Positions 26,884-35,502 of a DNA stretch of 64,000 nucleotides are shown in pieces. Made by a program: the position numbers and the translations under genes. Origin of the DNA: a virus; IMG/VR virus record IMGVR_UViG_3300043429_001189, positions 62,001 to 126,000 of that record. One strand, given 5' to 3'. The notes below the pieces were generated by a model. That model was not told the DNA's origin and did not search any database. It saw nothing but the letters and a program-made list of their open reading frames with translations. Within the stretch, counting starts at the first letter, position 1, and every line of letters starts with the position of its first letter.

Positions 26884-27181
26884 TTTTTAATCTTTTTTTT
26901 ATAGGATGCATATCCAATTTATCAACATCTTTTGATAAATTAATAAACATTTTTATAGCTTTTGCAAAATACATACCTTTTCTGTTAAAATGTGAATAAC
27001 TAAGATTATTAATATGTAAATCTTTAGGTCCCCACAAGATCCAGTAATTAGTTTTGCGGCTGTCTTTTACTTTAGTATTTTTTTCTTCTTTATCATTTTT
27101 TATCAGAACTAATTGATTATTTTTTCCAATAAAGTGATTAATAATAAAACAATTTCCTAATTTGGTATGATTTATTAACAT
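26870..27181 (-). CDS. Hypothetical protein
   Basis: A 103-residue basic protein with strands at the start (NCFIINHFIGKNNQLVLI) and a C-terminal helical part with YFAKAIKMFINLSKDVDKL. The central TNYWILWGPKDLHIN may be a small folded core. It overlaps the glycanase start by 14 bases. Family not recognised. Confidence 0.55.
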   Translation of the reverse strand: MLINHTKLGNCFIINHFIGKNNQLVLIKNDKEEKNTKVKDSRKTNYWILWGPKDLHINNLSYSHFNRKGMYFAKAIKMFINLSKDVDKLDMHPIKKRLKNGNY

Positions 27182-27185
27182 AATT

Positions 27186-27371
27186 TTAATTTAAAGAACG
27201 TGTCATAATTTTTTGAATATTTTCTGCGTTTTGATTTTTAAGTAATTTAATGTGATTTATTAAAATACTTATTTCCTCATCTTTTTTAAGAATCAAATCG
27301 CTTTGTGATTTGATTATCTTTTCAAAAGAATCAATGATATCTTTTGCTTCTTTGACAGAGTTAATATCCAT
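27186..27371 (-). CDS. Small coiled-coil protein
   Basis: A 61-residue helical protein with heptad-like spacing (IDSFEKIIKSQSDLILKKDE). It is the first gene downstream of the terminator at 27403-27435, with a TATATAAA-type element about 20 bases upstream. No function suggested. Confidence 0.55.
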   Translation of the reverse strand: MDINSVKEAKDIIDSFEKIIKSQSDLILKKDEEISILINHIKLLKNQNAENIQKIMTRSLN

Positions 27372-27402
27372 AATGTTTTATTTTTATATACATATATAAT
27401 AA

Positions 27403-27435
27403 AAAAGTTCAAAGGAAATTATCCTTTGAACTTTT
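27403..27435 (-). terminator. Rho-independent terminator at the left end of the glycosyltransferase island
   Basis: A perfect 14-bp inverted repeat, AAAAGTTCAAAGGA (27403-27416) with TCCTTTGAACTTTT (27422-27435), has a 5-base loop and lies 16 bases beyond the stop of the last island gene. Confidence 0.88.
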
Positions 27436-27450
27436 AAGTTATTAACATTT

Positions 27451-28140
27451 TTATCGATATAAAGCAACCGGGTATTCTTCTAATTCCCAAGGAACCTTAT
27501 TTAAGAAAAAGTTTCTGATTAAAATCATATGCGGGCAATATCTTTCATGCGCATGAATCCTTGTGTTTTCTTTTCCGTATTTAAAATCATTTAATAAAAA
27601 ATCAATAAATTCTTGTTCAAACGGAGTAGAATGTAATTTTTCAAATTCTTCATATAGAAAAAAATGTTTTGCATACTTATAAGGCATCACAGCAAACACA
27701 TCAGATATTAATCCCCACGATTCAGCAACTGAAGTTTTTACAGAATTTAATGATTGATTAATAGTAAAATTTGTTAAAAAAGCAAGATCATACCTTGAAA
27801 AAATTATATTGTCATAAGTATCTTTTGGCACTAAATTATATGCTTCTTTTCTGCCATAGTGCATTGATGCATTTTGCCACAATTTATCACTATTAGGTCC
27901 TTTTAAGAATTTCTTTTTAATTCTTGCTTCTATGTTTAAAAATTCTGAATTATCATTTAGATTTTTGCATTTTATTTGTTTAGGCTTTAATGTATCAACA
28001 ATCTTTTGATATTCTTTTTCATTATTACTCCATAAATGACAATAAACATCAAGATTATTTGCATTAATAAAATTGACTATTGTATCTGCGGTTTTTTCAA
28101 ATGTTCTAAATTCGCCCGCCAAAATTAAACAGTTTTTCAT
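27451..28140 (-). CDS. Putative glycosyltransferase (paralogue of next gene)
   Basis: A 229-residue protein beginning CLILAGEFRTFEKT and containing YDNIIFSRYDLAF, an R-x-D element where GT-A enzymes place their DxD motif. The first strand, the R-Y-D/R-T-D element and the general plan match the neighbouring 253-residue protein (ALCFYGQPRFYNN, FKMRTDSAV), so the two are probably paralogues. I infer a nucleotide-sugar transferase with unknown donor and acceptor. Its start overlaps the upstream stop by 4 bases. Confidence 0.68.
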   Translation of the reverse strand: MKNCLILAGEFRTFEKTADTIVNFINANNLDVYCHLWSNNEKEYQKIVDTLKPKQIKCKNLNDNSEFLNIEARIKKKFLKGPNSDKLWQNASMHYGRKEAYNLVPKDTYDNIIFSRYDLAFLTNFTINQSLNSVKTSVAESWGLISDVFAVMPYKYAKHFFLYEEFEKLHSTPFEQEFIDFLLNDFKYGKENTRIHAHERYCPHMILIRNFFLNKVPWELEEYPVALYR

Positions 28141-28898
28141 TGCTCTAATTGTATCATTTGATGAAATTCATCATTTACCCAAACCCCTTGGATTCTTAAC
28201 GGATTTTCTTTTCTGACTAAACCTACATTAATGAACCGATTTCTCATTAAATTGTTTATGACGCCTTCTTTGGTTAATTGAGCTTTAAGCATAGGTTCTC
28301 CGTTCATATCTACTCCTTGGTGGTAAAAGTTTGATAAGTTATCATAAGTACCAGCAATTTTATAAAAATTTTCTTGTGAAGAGATTGAAAAATTATCATT
28401 AAACCACCCCATCACAGGACAATTATCAGGAACCCAAATGCGATCGCCAACCAATTCTTTAAGTGGTCTTAATCCTTTCACGGCTGAATCGGTTCTCATT
28501 TTAAAAACCAAATCATAAGATTTTCCGCTCTGTTTTAAAAGCTCGCCTACTTGTGCTTGCGAATAATACATCCTATGAACTATTTCAGGCGAAGTAGGAG
28601 CGGGTGTTCTTGAAAAAACTTTTGAATCATTAACAAATGTTCTTTCTTCTTCAACCAGCAACGCAGCTGGTTCATAGATATCTTCAATCTTTTCCTTAAT
28701 GTTTTCTATATCAATTACAGCTGAAGATTCTTCAATCGAAGTCCACGGAGACCGCATGTAATTTTTTGCATCTTTAGGTTTCCAAAGGTGCATATAAACA
28801 TCAACTTCACCTTCCGCTTTAATATCCCGTAAAAATTCCAGGATTTCAGCGTTGTTATAAAAACGGGGTTGCCCGTAAAAACATAATGCTATTTTCAT
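28137..28898 (-). CDS. Putative glycosyltransferase
   Basis: 253 residues from Met 28898 (MKIALCFYGQPRF), chosen because it couples to the upstream stop as ATGA; a Met at 28928 would overlap further. The fold-like opening, the DVYMHLWKPKD segment and DLVFKMRTDSAVKG (R-T-D near residue 125) resemble a family of phage and giant-virus glycosyltransferase-like proteins. It pairs with the shorter paralogue downstream. Substrates are unknown. Confidence 0.68.
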   Translation of the reverse strand: MKIALCFYGQPRFYNNAEILEFLRDIKAEGEVDVYMHLWKPKDAKNYMRSPWTSIEESSAVIDIENIKEKIEDIYEPAALLVEEERTFVNDSKVFSRTPAPTSPEIVHRMYYSQAQVGELLKQSGKSYDLVFKMRTDSAVKGLRPLKELVGDRIWVPDNCPVMGWFNDNFSISSQENFYKIAGTYDNLSNFYHQGVDMNGEPMLKAQLTKEGVINNLMRNRFINVGLVRKENPLRIQGVWVNDEFHQMIQLEQ

Positions 28899-29782
28899 AC
28901 AAATTTGTTTGTTAAAAGTTCTTTCCAAGGTTGATATCTATCATATTGATGAACTATTGCGTACGGTTCACCCAACGCATTGCATACTTGTCCATCCTTC
29001 ATTTGAGGCAATCCACACAACATAACATCAGTAAATTTTTTATGCGCTCTAAATCTTTCATACGAATCGTATTCACTTCTTTTTTTGGTTGACCATTCAG
29101 GAGTGTTCATAGGAATTGCATACAAAGTTCCTAAATTTGCACACCACGTAGAATCTCCTCCACATATTTTGGTTTTTTCATCAAAAATTCGGCGAATTGC
29201 TAAATTATAATAGCACTGATCAACAAAAGCACCAGGGTCTTTGCCAAAATATGCAAGTTCAGCTATTGCGGTAAATACTTTAATTATCATGTCTTTTTTG
29301 CCAGCAATAATACCTGAACATAAAGTTTCATAATTTTTCATAAGATCAAAAAAGGTGTTTCCAAAATGACGTTGTAACATATCACCATTCCAATCTTCAT
29401 GTTTATACTTTACTCCTTCGCCTGTTGCTATAATACTATATTCTTCAATGTTATCTTTTACCCATTTTCCTGGGTCAGATTGAAACACAACATCTCTTAT
29501 GTCTGTGGTGATAACAACATCATAATTTTTCCCGTATTCACCTTCTAATATACCAGCAAAATCCAAAAATCTTTGAGTTGCAATGTTTAAATCTCCATTT
29601 ACAGTTCCTAGAATAACTCCGATATTTTGACTTTTAAGATATTCAGGTACTGTTTCGTCAATAGGATCATATACTACAACCAATACATCTCCATCAAATT
29701 CTACTTTTTTAAGACTATTTACCCAAGGTTTTAAATCATCAACTGTATAACCTCCAGCTGCTGCAATTAAACAAGTTTTCAT
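28895..29782 (-). CDS. GT-A glycosyltransferase-like protein
   Basis: A 295-residue protein with a GT-A layout: strand TCLIAAAGGYTVDDLKPW at the start, then YDVVITTDIRDVVFQSDP with a D-x-R-D variant of DxD near residue 95, CSGIIAGKKD, and GKDPGAFVDQCYYN typical of retaining/inverting GT-A acceptor loops. It lies in a string of transferases with 4-base overlaps on both sides. Donor sugar unknown. Confidence 0.75.
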   Translation of the reverse strand: MKTCLIAAAGGYTVDDLKPWVNSLKKVEFDGDVLVVVYDPIDETVPEYLKSQNIGVILGTVNGDLNIATQRFLDFAGILEGEYGKNYDVVITTDIRDVVFQSDPGKWVKDNIEEYSIIATGEGVKYKHEDWNGDMLQRHFGNTFFDLMKNYETLCSGIIAGKKDMIIKVFTAIAELAYFGKDPGAFVDQCYYNLAIRRIFDEKTKICGGDSTWCANLGTLYAIPMNTPEWSTKKRSEYDSYERFRAHKKFTDVMLCGLPQMKDGQVCNALGEPYAIVHQYDRYQPWKELLTNKFV

Positions 29783-30933
29783 ATTTGTGACTTTTTGTGT
29801 TTAAGATAATCAAATAATTCTTTTTCGTTAAAGCGCCCAAGATTTTTTTGCGCAAACCACATATTTTTTCTAATCCGTGCTTTATTTTTTGCATCAAGTT
29901 TTGGATTTTTAAGAAGGTGCATACATGCTGTTTCACATTCTTGAAACCGACCGGTATGAAAAGCTGATACTGAAAATTCATCAAGAGCAAGAAATTCATA
30001 TGCAGCGGTTGCAATGAATAATAAATCTTTTTGAGGATAGGGAGTTTGCGCAGCAATCTTACCAAAATAATATGCATGTTCAAGCATTCGTCTTTTCCTT
30101 GCCTCAATTGCAAGAAGCCAAACAGGTTCAAGACGCCATGGTCTTAAAGACCATGCTTTCATAAGATCAGGTAAAAAATCATGCCAACTATCACCTCGAT
30201 TAACTTTACCCCATCCTACCATATATTGTGCGTACCACACTTCCTCGTCCCATCCACCTGCTTCTACGCGTTTTTGATACCATTCAATTGATTTATCCCA
30301 TTGATCCGTATCTCTGTATGATTGAGCAAGATAGAACATATATCGCGCATTCCAAGGCTCATCAGCAATTCCTTGTGTTAATAAACGTATGTCCCGTTCA
30401 AATTTGTCGTGCTTTGATCCGCCGTCGGATATATCATTAAACCACAAAGAATCCATTTTTTCTCTGGATTTAAAACCTCCTTCACAATCATAATATTCGT
30501 GAGTTACGCCGATACATCGCCATGTTTTTTGTGCATTTAATAATCGAAAGTTGTAATAACTTGTTCCATTATTTTCCTGCATCACATCGTATGCATCAAT
30601 TCTTTGATCTAACATGGATTTTTTAAATCCTCTGTTTTCCAATACCATGTCAGCATCAGTAAGAAGAATCCAGTCCCCCCACTTAGTTGCATATGATAAA
30701 GCTTCGTCACGATTATGACCAAAATTAATCCAAGGTCTTTCAATTAATTCACCAGGCTTGTCTTTAAGAAATTTTTTAATTAGATCCTGTGTTCCATCAG
30801 TTGATCCAGTGTCAACTATGCACCATGTGTCAATTATATCATAAACAGATTTTAGACACCTTTCGATAATTTTTGACTCATTTTTGACAATCATATTAAG
30901 CACGATTGTCTTGCCATTCTTTTTAATGCTCAT
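29779..30933 (-). CDS. Family 2 glycosyltransferase with TPR-like C-terminus
   Basis: A 384-residue protein. Residues 8-110 are a classic GT2 domain: LNMIVKNESKIIERCLKSV, CIVDTGSTDGTQ and WILLTDADMVLE with the DxD motif. The second half is helical with repeated AxYMFYLAQSYRDTDQW-type elements, like TPR repeats. This matches the widespread GT2-TPR proteins (SunS-like) that glycosylate peptides or proteins. A candidate promoter with GATATATAAA lies 20 bases upstream, so this may begin a transcription unit. Confidence 0.85.
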   Translation of the reverse strand: MSIKKNGKTIVLNMIVKNESKIIERCLKSVYDIIDTWCIVDTGSTDGTQDLIKKFLKDKPGELIERPWINFGHNRDEALSYATKWGDWILLTDADMVLENRGFKKSMLDQRIDAYDVMQENNGTSYYNFRLLNAQKTWRCIGVTHEYYDCEGGFKSREKMDSLWFNDISDGGSKHDKFERDIRLLTQGIADEPWNARYMFYLAQSYRDTDQWDKSIEWYQKRVEAGGWDEEVWYAQYMVGWGKVNRGDSWHDFLPDLMKAWSLRPWRLEPVWLLAIEARKRRMLEHAYYFGKIAAQTPYPQKDLLFIATAAYEFLALDEFSVSAFHTGRFQECETACMHLLKNPKLDAKNKARIRKNMWFAQKNLGRFNEKELFDYLKHKKSQI

Positions 30934-30952
30934 TAATTTTTTGTTTTAACAA

Positions 30953-30962
30953 TTTATATATC
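30953..30962 (-). promoter_or_regulatory. Candidate late promoter before the GT2-TPR gene
   Basis: The minus-strand decamer GATATATAAA, identical to those at 15273 and 15301, lies 20 bases upstream of the ATG at 30933 in a 51-base intergenic gap. Confidence 0.35.
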
Positions 30963-30984
30963 TTAAATTAATTATTATCAGAAA

Positions 30985-31821
30985 TTAAATCCAACCGTTT
31001 TCTTTAATTTGATTTATAACATATTCAGGAGTAATAGTTTTGGAACATTCAAATTGCTTATTAGTTCCTTTGTTTATAGGGCACCACATCCAATCCATAG
31101 GGTCAAACTTAAATTTATTAACTTCGTGAAAACAACCGTGACATACATTAGGATTTATAATTCTTACACAATCTTCAACAAATTCATTCCAAGTATGCGT
31201 TACACCGGATATCATTACTACCTTTTTGCCCATTGCGTGTGCCACCCAAGCCATTCCTGATGAAACTCCTACAAAAAAATCAGAGTGGTAAATGTAATTC
31301 ATGGAATCTTCTATCGAATTATCCAATCTTCTAACCGCTGATTTTGGAACATAGTTCCAATTGCCCGGGACTCCAAAAGATTCACCTTGATCTATACAAA
31401 CCGGAGTTATTTCATTTTTTCTCAACATTTTACTCAAAATATCCCAACCGTTTGGATAATTCCAATATTTGCATTGAGCGGTAGTGTGCATTCCTATGGA
31501 AGCATATCTTGATTTAATAGGTCTATCTTTAGGTGTAAAATCAACTTTAGGTCTAATGTAAGTCCAGTCAGTAAACCCTAAATCCCTGGCAAAACCTTCT
31601 TGCAATGGAAGATCAAAATGATAATTAATTTCTACCACTTTATCAAATTGAACATTTACATGATCAAAATTTAACGTTGGATATGAATTTCTAAAAAGTT
31701 TAGACCAAGCGCACTCTACATAAACCTCACATTTTTCACGCTTTTGAAATTCAAGAACAGCAGGCATACCACCTATGGTATCACCCAAAGATTTAGTTGT
31801 AAATTTAACAAGTATTTTCAT
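30985..31821 (-). CDS. GT9/O-heptosyltransferase-like glycosyltransferase
   Basis: 278 residues from Met 31821 (MKILVKFTTKSLGDTIGGMP); the start forms TAATG with the upstream stop. The SLGDTIGGMPAV opening and the GVSSGMAWVAHAMGKKVVMI segment are typical of GT-B heptosyltransferases of GT9 and of the autotransporter O-heptosyltransferase (TibC-like) family. A C-terminal Cys cluster (CHGCFHEVNK, MWCP) may bind metal, as reported for TibC-type enzymes. These enzymes use ADP-heptose. The split HldE-like genes at 53709-54921 could supply it. Confidence 0.8.
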   Translation of the reverse strand: MKILVKFTTKSLGDTIGGMPAVLEFQKREKCEVYVECAWSKLFRNSYPTLNFDHVNVQFDKVVEINYHFDLPLQEGFARDLGFTDWTYIRPKVDFTPKDRPIKSRYASIGMHTTAQCKYWNYPNGWDILSKMLRKNEITPVCIDQGESFGVPGNWNYVPKSAVRRLDNSIEDSMNYIYHSDFFVGVSSGMAWVAHAMGKKVVMISGVTHTWNEFVEDCVRIINPNVCHGCFHEVNKFKFDPMDWMWCPINKGTNKQFECSKTITPEYVINQIKENGWI

Positions 31822-32075
31822 TAAAATTGTTTTAAACGGCCAGATTTCCAATCTTCCATTGTATGCTCAACATCAATTGTATGTTCACTGGAATAAAAAT
31901 GCAAAATTGGTTTATCATTTTTATTTTTGCCGATTAAATTTAATCCGCACCCTTCGCATAACACAGGATAACACTCGTTTGCCTTTATCTCTTCCAAAAT
32001 TTTATAAACATCAATGCCTGGTTTAATCTTTTTTCCAAACATTTCTTTTGAACATACATTGCAAAAATCTGCCAT
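31821..32075 (-). CDS. Small zinc-ribbon-like protein
   Basis: An 84-residue protein with two Cys pairs, CNVCS near residue 5 and CEGCG near residue 40, the spacing of a small zinc ribbon. The rest is mixed, with HFYSSEHTIDVEH. It is coupled to the heptosyltransferase-like gene by TAATG. No specific family recognised. Confidence 0.65.
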   Translation of the reverse strand: MADFCNVCSKEMFGKKIKPGIDVYKILEEIKANECYPVLCEGCGLNLIGKNKNDKPILHFYSSEHTIDVEHTMEDWKSGRLKQF

Positions 32076-32089
32076 AATGATTTAATAAT

Positions 32090-32590
32090 TTAATATTGTG
32101 AGGTGAAAAATTTATTTGGGTATGTTATATCAAAAGAAGAATTTGTCCCGAAAGATATTGATTCAACAAAATCTTGATATTGACTTTTTAATTTAGATTC
32201 TGTCACAAAAACTTGAGTTTCAAGATCTTTAATTCTTTCCTTAAGATTATTAACATCGGACAAACCCAGCAATTTGTATAAAGAGTCAATTAAATCTTTG
32301 TTATGCAATTTAATTTCTTCTAAAATTTCTTCTGAATGATCACTTTGTAAAAGACCAACAAGCTTTTGAATGCACTGAGTTATTTCTTCTTCAATAGGAT
32401 CGACAATTTCAAAATAGTCTTCGTAATTTGGTACAATAGAAAGAAATATATCTTTGGATGTATTTTCATCTAATGTTAGTGTAATATACCCATCTGACTT
32501 CCATGTTACATAAGAATCCTTACTTATGCTAAATATTTCTGTTCCATGCAAAACAAAAAAATCTTTAATTACTCTAAGTTTTTTTTCCAT
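32090..32590 (-). CDS. Hypothetical protein with coiled-coil C-terminus
   Basis: A 166-residue protein. The first 60 residues are beta-rich (FFVLHGTEIFSISKDSYVTW). Residues 65-140 form charged helices including LKERIKDLETQVFVTESKL, a likely coiled coil. The end is Phe/Ser-rich. Nothing points to a function. Confidence 0.6.
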   Translation of the reverse strand: MEKKLRVIKDFFVLHGTEIFSISKDSYVTWKSDGYITLTLDENTSKDIFLSIVPNYEDYFEIVDPIEEEITQCIQKLVGLLQSDHSEEILEEIKLHNKDLIDSLYKLLGLSDVNNLKERIKDLETQVFVTESKLKSQYQDFVESISFGTNSSFDITYPNKFFTSQY

Positions 32591-32599
32591 AGTATAAAT

Positions 32600-32848
32600 T
32601 TAATTAATAACCCAACCTTTGGATAATGAATTATTTAGCCAAGTATCAACGTCTTTTTGAATAATCATGCTTACTTGTTCATACTTTTTTGTTGTGTTTC
32701 GTATTTTCACAACATAAACAAACCAAGAATCATCCGGGTCTTCAATGTATTCTATTGAATATGGCGAACGTTTCTTAGTAAGAACATAAAGTTTTTTTGC
32801 TTCTTTTAATTCTTCAGCATATTTATCAAAATTTACTTTGCCTTTCAT
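32600..32848 (-). CDS. Small hypothetical protein
   Basis: An 82-residue protein with a helical N-terminus (YAEELKEAKKLYVLTKK) followed by strands WFVYVVKIRNTTKKYEQV. It overlaps the upstream gene by 4 bases (ATGA). No family recognised. Confidence 0.55.
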   Translation of the reverse strand: MKGKVNFDKYAEELKEAKKLYVLTKKRSPYSIEYIEDPDDSWFVYVVKIRNTTKKYEQVSMIIQKDVDTWLNNSLSKGWVIN

Positions 32849-33279
32849 TCATATTTATCTTTTGAGACTGTAATTTTTGCAATTATTCTTCTGCTATCTA
32901 ATTTTTCTATTGTCTCTTCAACCATTTTTTGATATTCCACATCAACGTTATAATCACTTATAAGGGAAGATTTGCGATACACTGGGGTAATTATTGCGCT
33001 ATTGCCCATAGGTGAAATCTCGTCAATTCTAAAGACGGACAGCGCTATCCCATGCTTATCTTCAAACGCTTTCGAAATATAATCGCCTGCTTCTATGGGT
33101 ATTAACGCTTGTTTTTCTCTATCTTGATCAGCAAAAATTGCATATTTTAAATTTTTATCTTTTCCGTAAATAACAGTTGATCTTCTAAGGTCAGAAAAAG
33201 TCATAACGCTTTCCCATAAGCAAGGCACTCCATTTCTTGTTCTTGCAATTTTAATCTTCTTTTCTTTAATTTCTTCCAT
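32845..33279 (-). CDS. Hypothetical protein upstream of small genes
   Basis: A 144-residue beta-rich protein (VPCLWESVMTFSDLRRSTVI, YAIFADQDREKQALIPIEAG, SAIITPVYRKSS). It is located between the thymidylate-synthase-like gene (7 bases away) and the 82-residue gene. No family recognised. Transcriptional linkage to the nucleotide genes is likely. Confidence 0.58.
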   Translation of the reverse strand: MEEIKEKKIKIARTRNGVPCLWESVMTFSDLRRSTVIYGKDKNLKYAIFADQDREKQALIPIEAGDYISKAFEDKHGIALSVFRIDEISPMGNSAIITPVYRKSSLISDYNVDVEYQKMVEETIEKLDSRRIIAKITVSKDKYE

Positions 33280-33286
33280 AATTTTA

Positions 33287-34144
33287 TTATTGAATCCAAA
33301 AATAATTACTTAAAATTTCTTTTGCTGATTCATTGGTTATTTTAGTTTCGTTGGATTGATTAACTAATTCCTGTACGTCGGAAATAAATTTTTGCCCAGT
33401 TGGCAATAATATATATTGCCCATCTTTAGAATTAAATAGCGGTTCTTTAAGCATAAAATAGACAGGATCTTTTGCAGATTCTTTGGATATACGATCAGCT
33501 TTTTCAAAGTGTCTTTCATAATAATGAATATTATCAGCACAATGATAATACTTACCAAGTTCAATATCTTGATATGTTTCACGAAGCCAATGCCACATTG
33601 TCTGTTGAACAAAAGCAAAAAAAGGAGCATCAAAAGTCAATCCATAAAACATATCATTTGACCTCATTTGTACTTTCATATTTAATTTATTATCTCTAAT
33701 CCAAAAATTAAGATACATTGTACAAACAAAATCTTTATTGCCTTCATATTGGTATTTAGGACGATTAACAAAACATACCGCTTGACGTGTATGTTTGTCC
33801 TTAATTAATGATTTTTTTGCCCATTCTAATTGTTCATCAAACAAAATGTACCCATAGTTTGAATTTACATACCCTTCGGGTGTTGCAATTTTTTGCCAAA
33901 AGTTTGAAAAATTATTAATAAAACTTGTGTTTGTATCACGTTGCAAATACCAAGATAATTCTCCTAAAAAATATTTCCAATCAAAAGGTCTTGCCTTAAA
34001 ATCTAAAATTGTAAAATTAGGATCAAGTTCAAGTGTTTGAAGCTCAAGTTCTTTTACCTGAAGACCTCTGGGTGAAGAATGAATTCCTTCATTGTTAATT
34101 TTTTCAATTAGCTGTTTAAACTGATTATTTATAGAATTATTCAT
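33287..34144 (-). CDS. Thymidylate synthase-family enzyme with dCMP-hydroxymethylase signature
   Basis: A 285-residue pyrimidine methylase/hydroxymethylase. Conserved residues line up with E. coli ThyA at a constant offset of five: catalytic C141 (C146), R161 (R166), S162 (S167), D164 (D169), with H207 and Y209 at the end. The base-selecting Asn177 of ThyA is Asp172 here (GLTFDAPFF), the change that marks dCMP hydroxymethylases such as T4 gp42 and switches specificity from dUMP to dCMP. The PCH motif around the Cys reads VCT. It overlaps the dNMP kinase by 8 bases. I infer conversion of dCMP to 5-hydroxymethyl-dCMP or a related product; a dUMP enzyme is the alternative. Confidence 0.85.
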   Translation of the reverse strand: MNNSINNQFKQLIEKINNEGIHSSPRGLQVKELELQTLELDPNFTILDFKARPFDWKYFLGELSWYLQRDTNTSFINNFSNFWQKIATPEGYVNSNYGYILFDEQLEWAKKSLIKDKHTRQAVCFVNRPKYQYEGNKDFVCTMYLNFWIRDNKLNMKVQMRSNDMFYGLTFDAPFFAFVQQTMWHWLRETYQDIELGKYYHCADNIHYYERHFEKADRISKESAKDPVYFMLKEPLFNSKDGQYILLPTGQKFISDVQELVNQSNETKITNESAKEILSNYFWIQ

Positions 34145-34703
34145 TAATAAAAGATTTGATTTGATTGTATATTAAATTAAAGTCTGTATAACTATTATCT
34201 TTGTTTACTTTAATTTTCATTTTATTGATAATTGATGATTTTTCATATGCATTTAAAAATAAATCAATTTCTTTTTGTTTATCTTCTATTTTTGCTGAAT
34301 ATGAGTTGCCATCATCTTTTGATGCAACAAATTCGGCATCAGCATATAAAAGAATTAAATAAATTTCAGTGTTTTTATAAAATGAAAAATCTTGTTCTAA
34401 ATGCCAAACCCAGGATTCGGGATTACTATTCCTAAATAACTGTCCATATACAAGTTCACCAATATGAGACCTATTCCAAAACATTATCATATCATTCTTA
34501 TAATACTTATCATTATTTAATGTCCAATATAAACGAAAGTTATCGAAAAAAGTTTTTTTCTGATATTTTGTTTTTTCTTCATTCGTATTACCTATAGGAA
34601 ACGACCAATGTTTTTTAATCACATTTCTTTTTTCTTCAACCAATTTATTAATAACAGTATCTTTTCCTGTTCTATCGGTACCTTCTAATATAATAAGTTT
34701 CAT
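34137..34703 (-). CDS. P-loop deoxynucleoside mono/phosphate kinase
   Basis: A 188-residue kinase with Walker A EGTDRTGKDT (residues 7-16) and the WNRSHIGELVYGQLFR segment, which corresponds to the DRx motif of thymidylate/deoxynucleoside kinases, here with Asn for Asp. A LID-like charged region (SYSAKIEDKQKE) follows. The size is that of dTMP kinase. It overlaps the dCMP-hydroxymethylase-like gene by 8 bases, suggesting it phosphorylates that enzyme's product, as T4 gp1 does for hydroxymethyl-dCMP. Confidence 0.82.
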   Translation of the reverse strand: MKLIILEGTDRTGKDTVINKLVEEKRNVIKKHWSFPIGNTNEEKTKYQKKTFFDNFRLYWTLNNDKYYKNDMIMFWNRSHIGELVYGQLFRNSNPESWVWHLEQDFSFYKNTEIYLILLYADAEFVASKDDGNSYSAKIEDKQKEIDLFLNAYEKSSIINKMKIKVNKDNSYTDFNLIYNQIKSFINE

Positions 34704-34736
34704 ATTGTTTTTATATTCAAAAGATTTTATAAAGTT

Positions 34737-35501
34737 TTATAAATATCTTCGGGCAATAATGTTGTATGTAGTATCAATATTTTTAATATTAACTTCGGTT
34801 AATGCATCGATGTATTTCTTGTTTGTCGATTCCCAGATATGGTGACAGTATGCATTAGGATATTCGTGTGCTTCTTCAAATAATTTTATGGATCCTGTCT
34901 TAGACCATGTTGGGTAATGAAAGGCATCATAAGGTAAAATGGTCAAATGATCATTATATGCACCACTCTCCCACATTTTAAGTGGTAATTTTATTGAATG
35001 AATATTCCAAGTATCATCTTTTAGCCCAGTTGCTGAAAATGTTTTATACTCTTCATACCAATCGGCAATAAATTTATTATTAGGCTCGGCTAAAATAACA
35101 GCGTTACCAATACCTAATTCTCGTTTACCTTCGTACCCTATAACACATTTATGAATTAACAAATCATTATACGATTTAACTGTAATTGTATCAATGTCCA
35201 AATAAATTCCACCTACTTTTTTGAGTATTTCTAAACGTAAAACATCAGCTTGATGCGCAGGGTGTTTAACAGGATTACCAAATATTTCTGTTGGCGGTTG
35301 AATAATATTTAGCTTAACATATTCTTTAGATTTAACAATATCCCACCATTCTCCCGTAGGTTCTTGGTCGCAATATAAATCAATAGAAAATCCTGGATTA
35401 CAGATAAAAGCTGATTCTATTGCAAGATAGTGAGTAATTCCAAATGATTTATGTTTATTTTCTTTTGATAAAAAAATGAAATGTATTTTATTAGGTATCA
35501 T
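34737..35501 (-). CDS. Glycosyltransferase, DXD sugar-binding (GT32-like)
   Basis: A 254-residue protein: IPNKIHFIFLS at the start, AHQADVLRLEILKKVGGIYL then DIDT (DxD near residue 115) and IGNAVILAEPNNKFI. These are the hallmarks of the Gly_transf_sug/OCH1-type family. It lies one base downstream of the cytosine methyltransferase-like gene. Acceptor unknown; it may belong to surface glycan or DNA glycosylation. Confidence 0.85.
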   Translation of the reverse strand: MIPNKIHFIFLSKENKHKSFGITHYLAIESAFICNPGFSIDLYCDQEPTGEWWDIVKSKEYVKLNIIQPPTEIFGNPVKHPAHQADVLRLEILKKVGGIYLDIDTITVKSYNDLLIHKCVIGYEGKRELGIGNAVILAEPNNKFIADWYEEYKTFSATGLKDDTWNIHSIKLPLKMWESGAYNDHLTILPYDAFHYPTWSKTGSIKLFEEAHEYPNAYCHHIWESTNKKYIDALTEVNIKNIDTTYNIIARRYL

Positions 35502-35502
35502 A

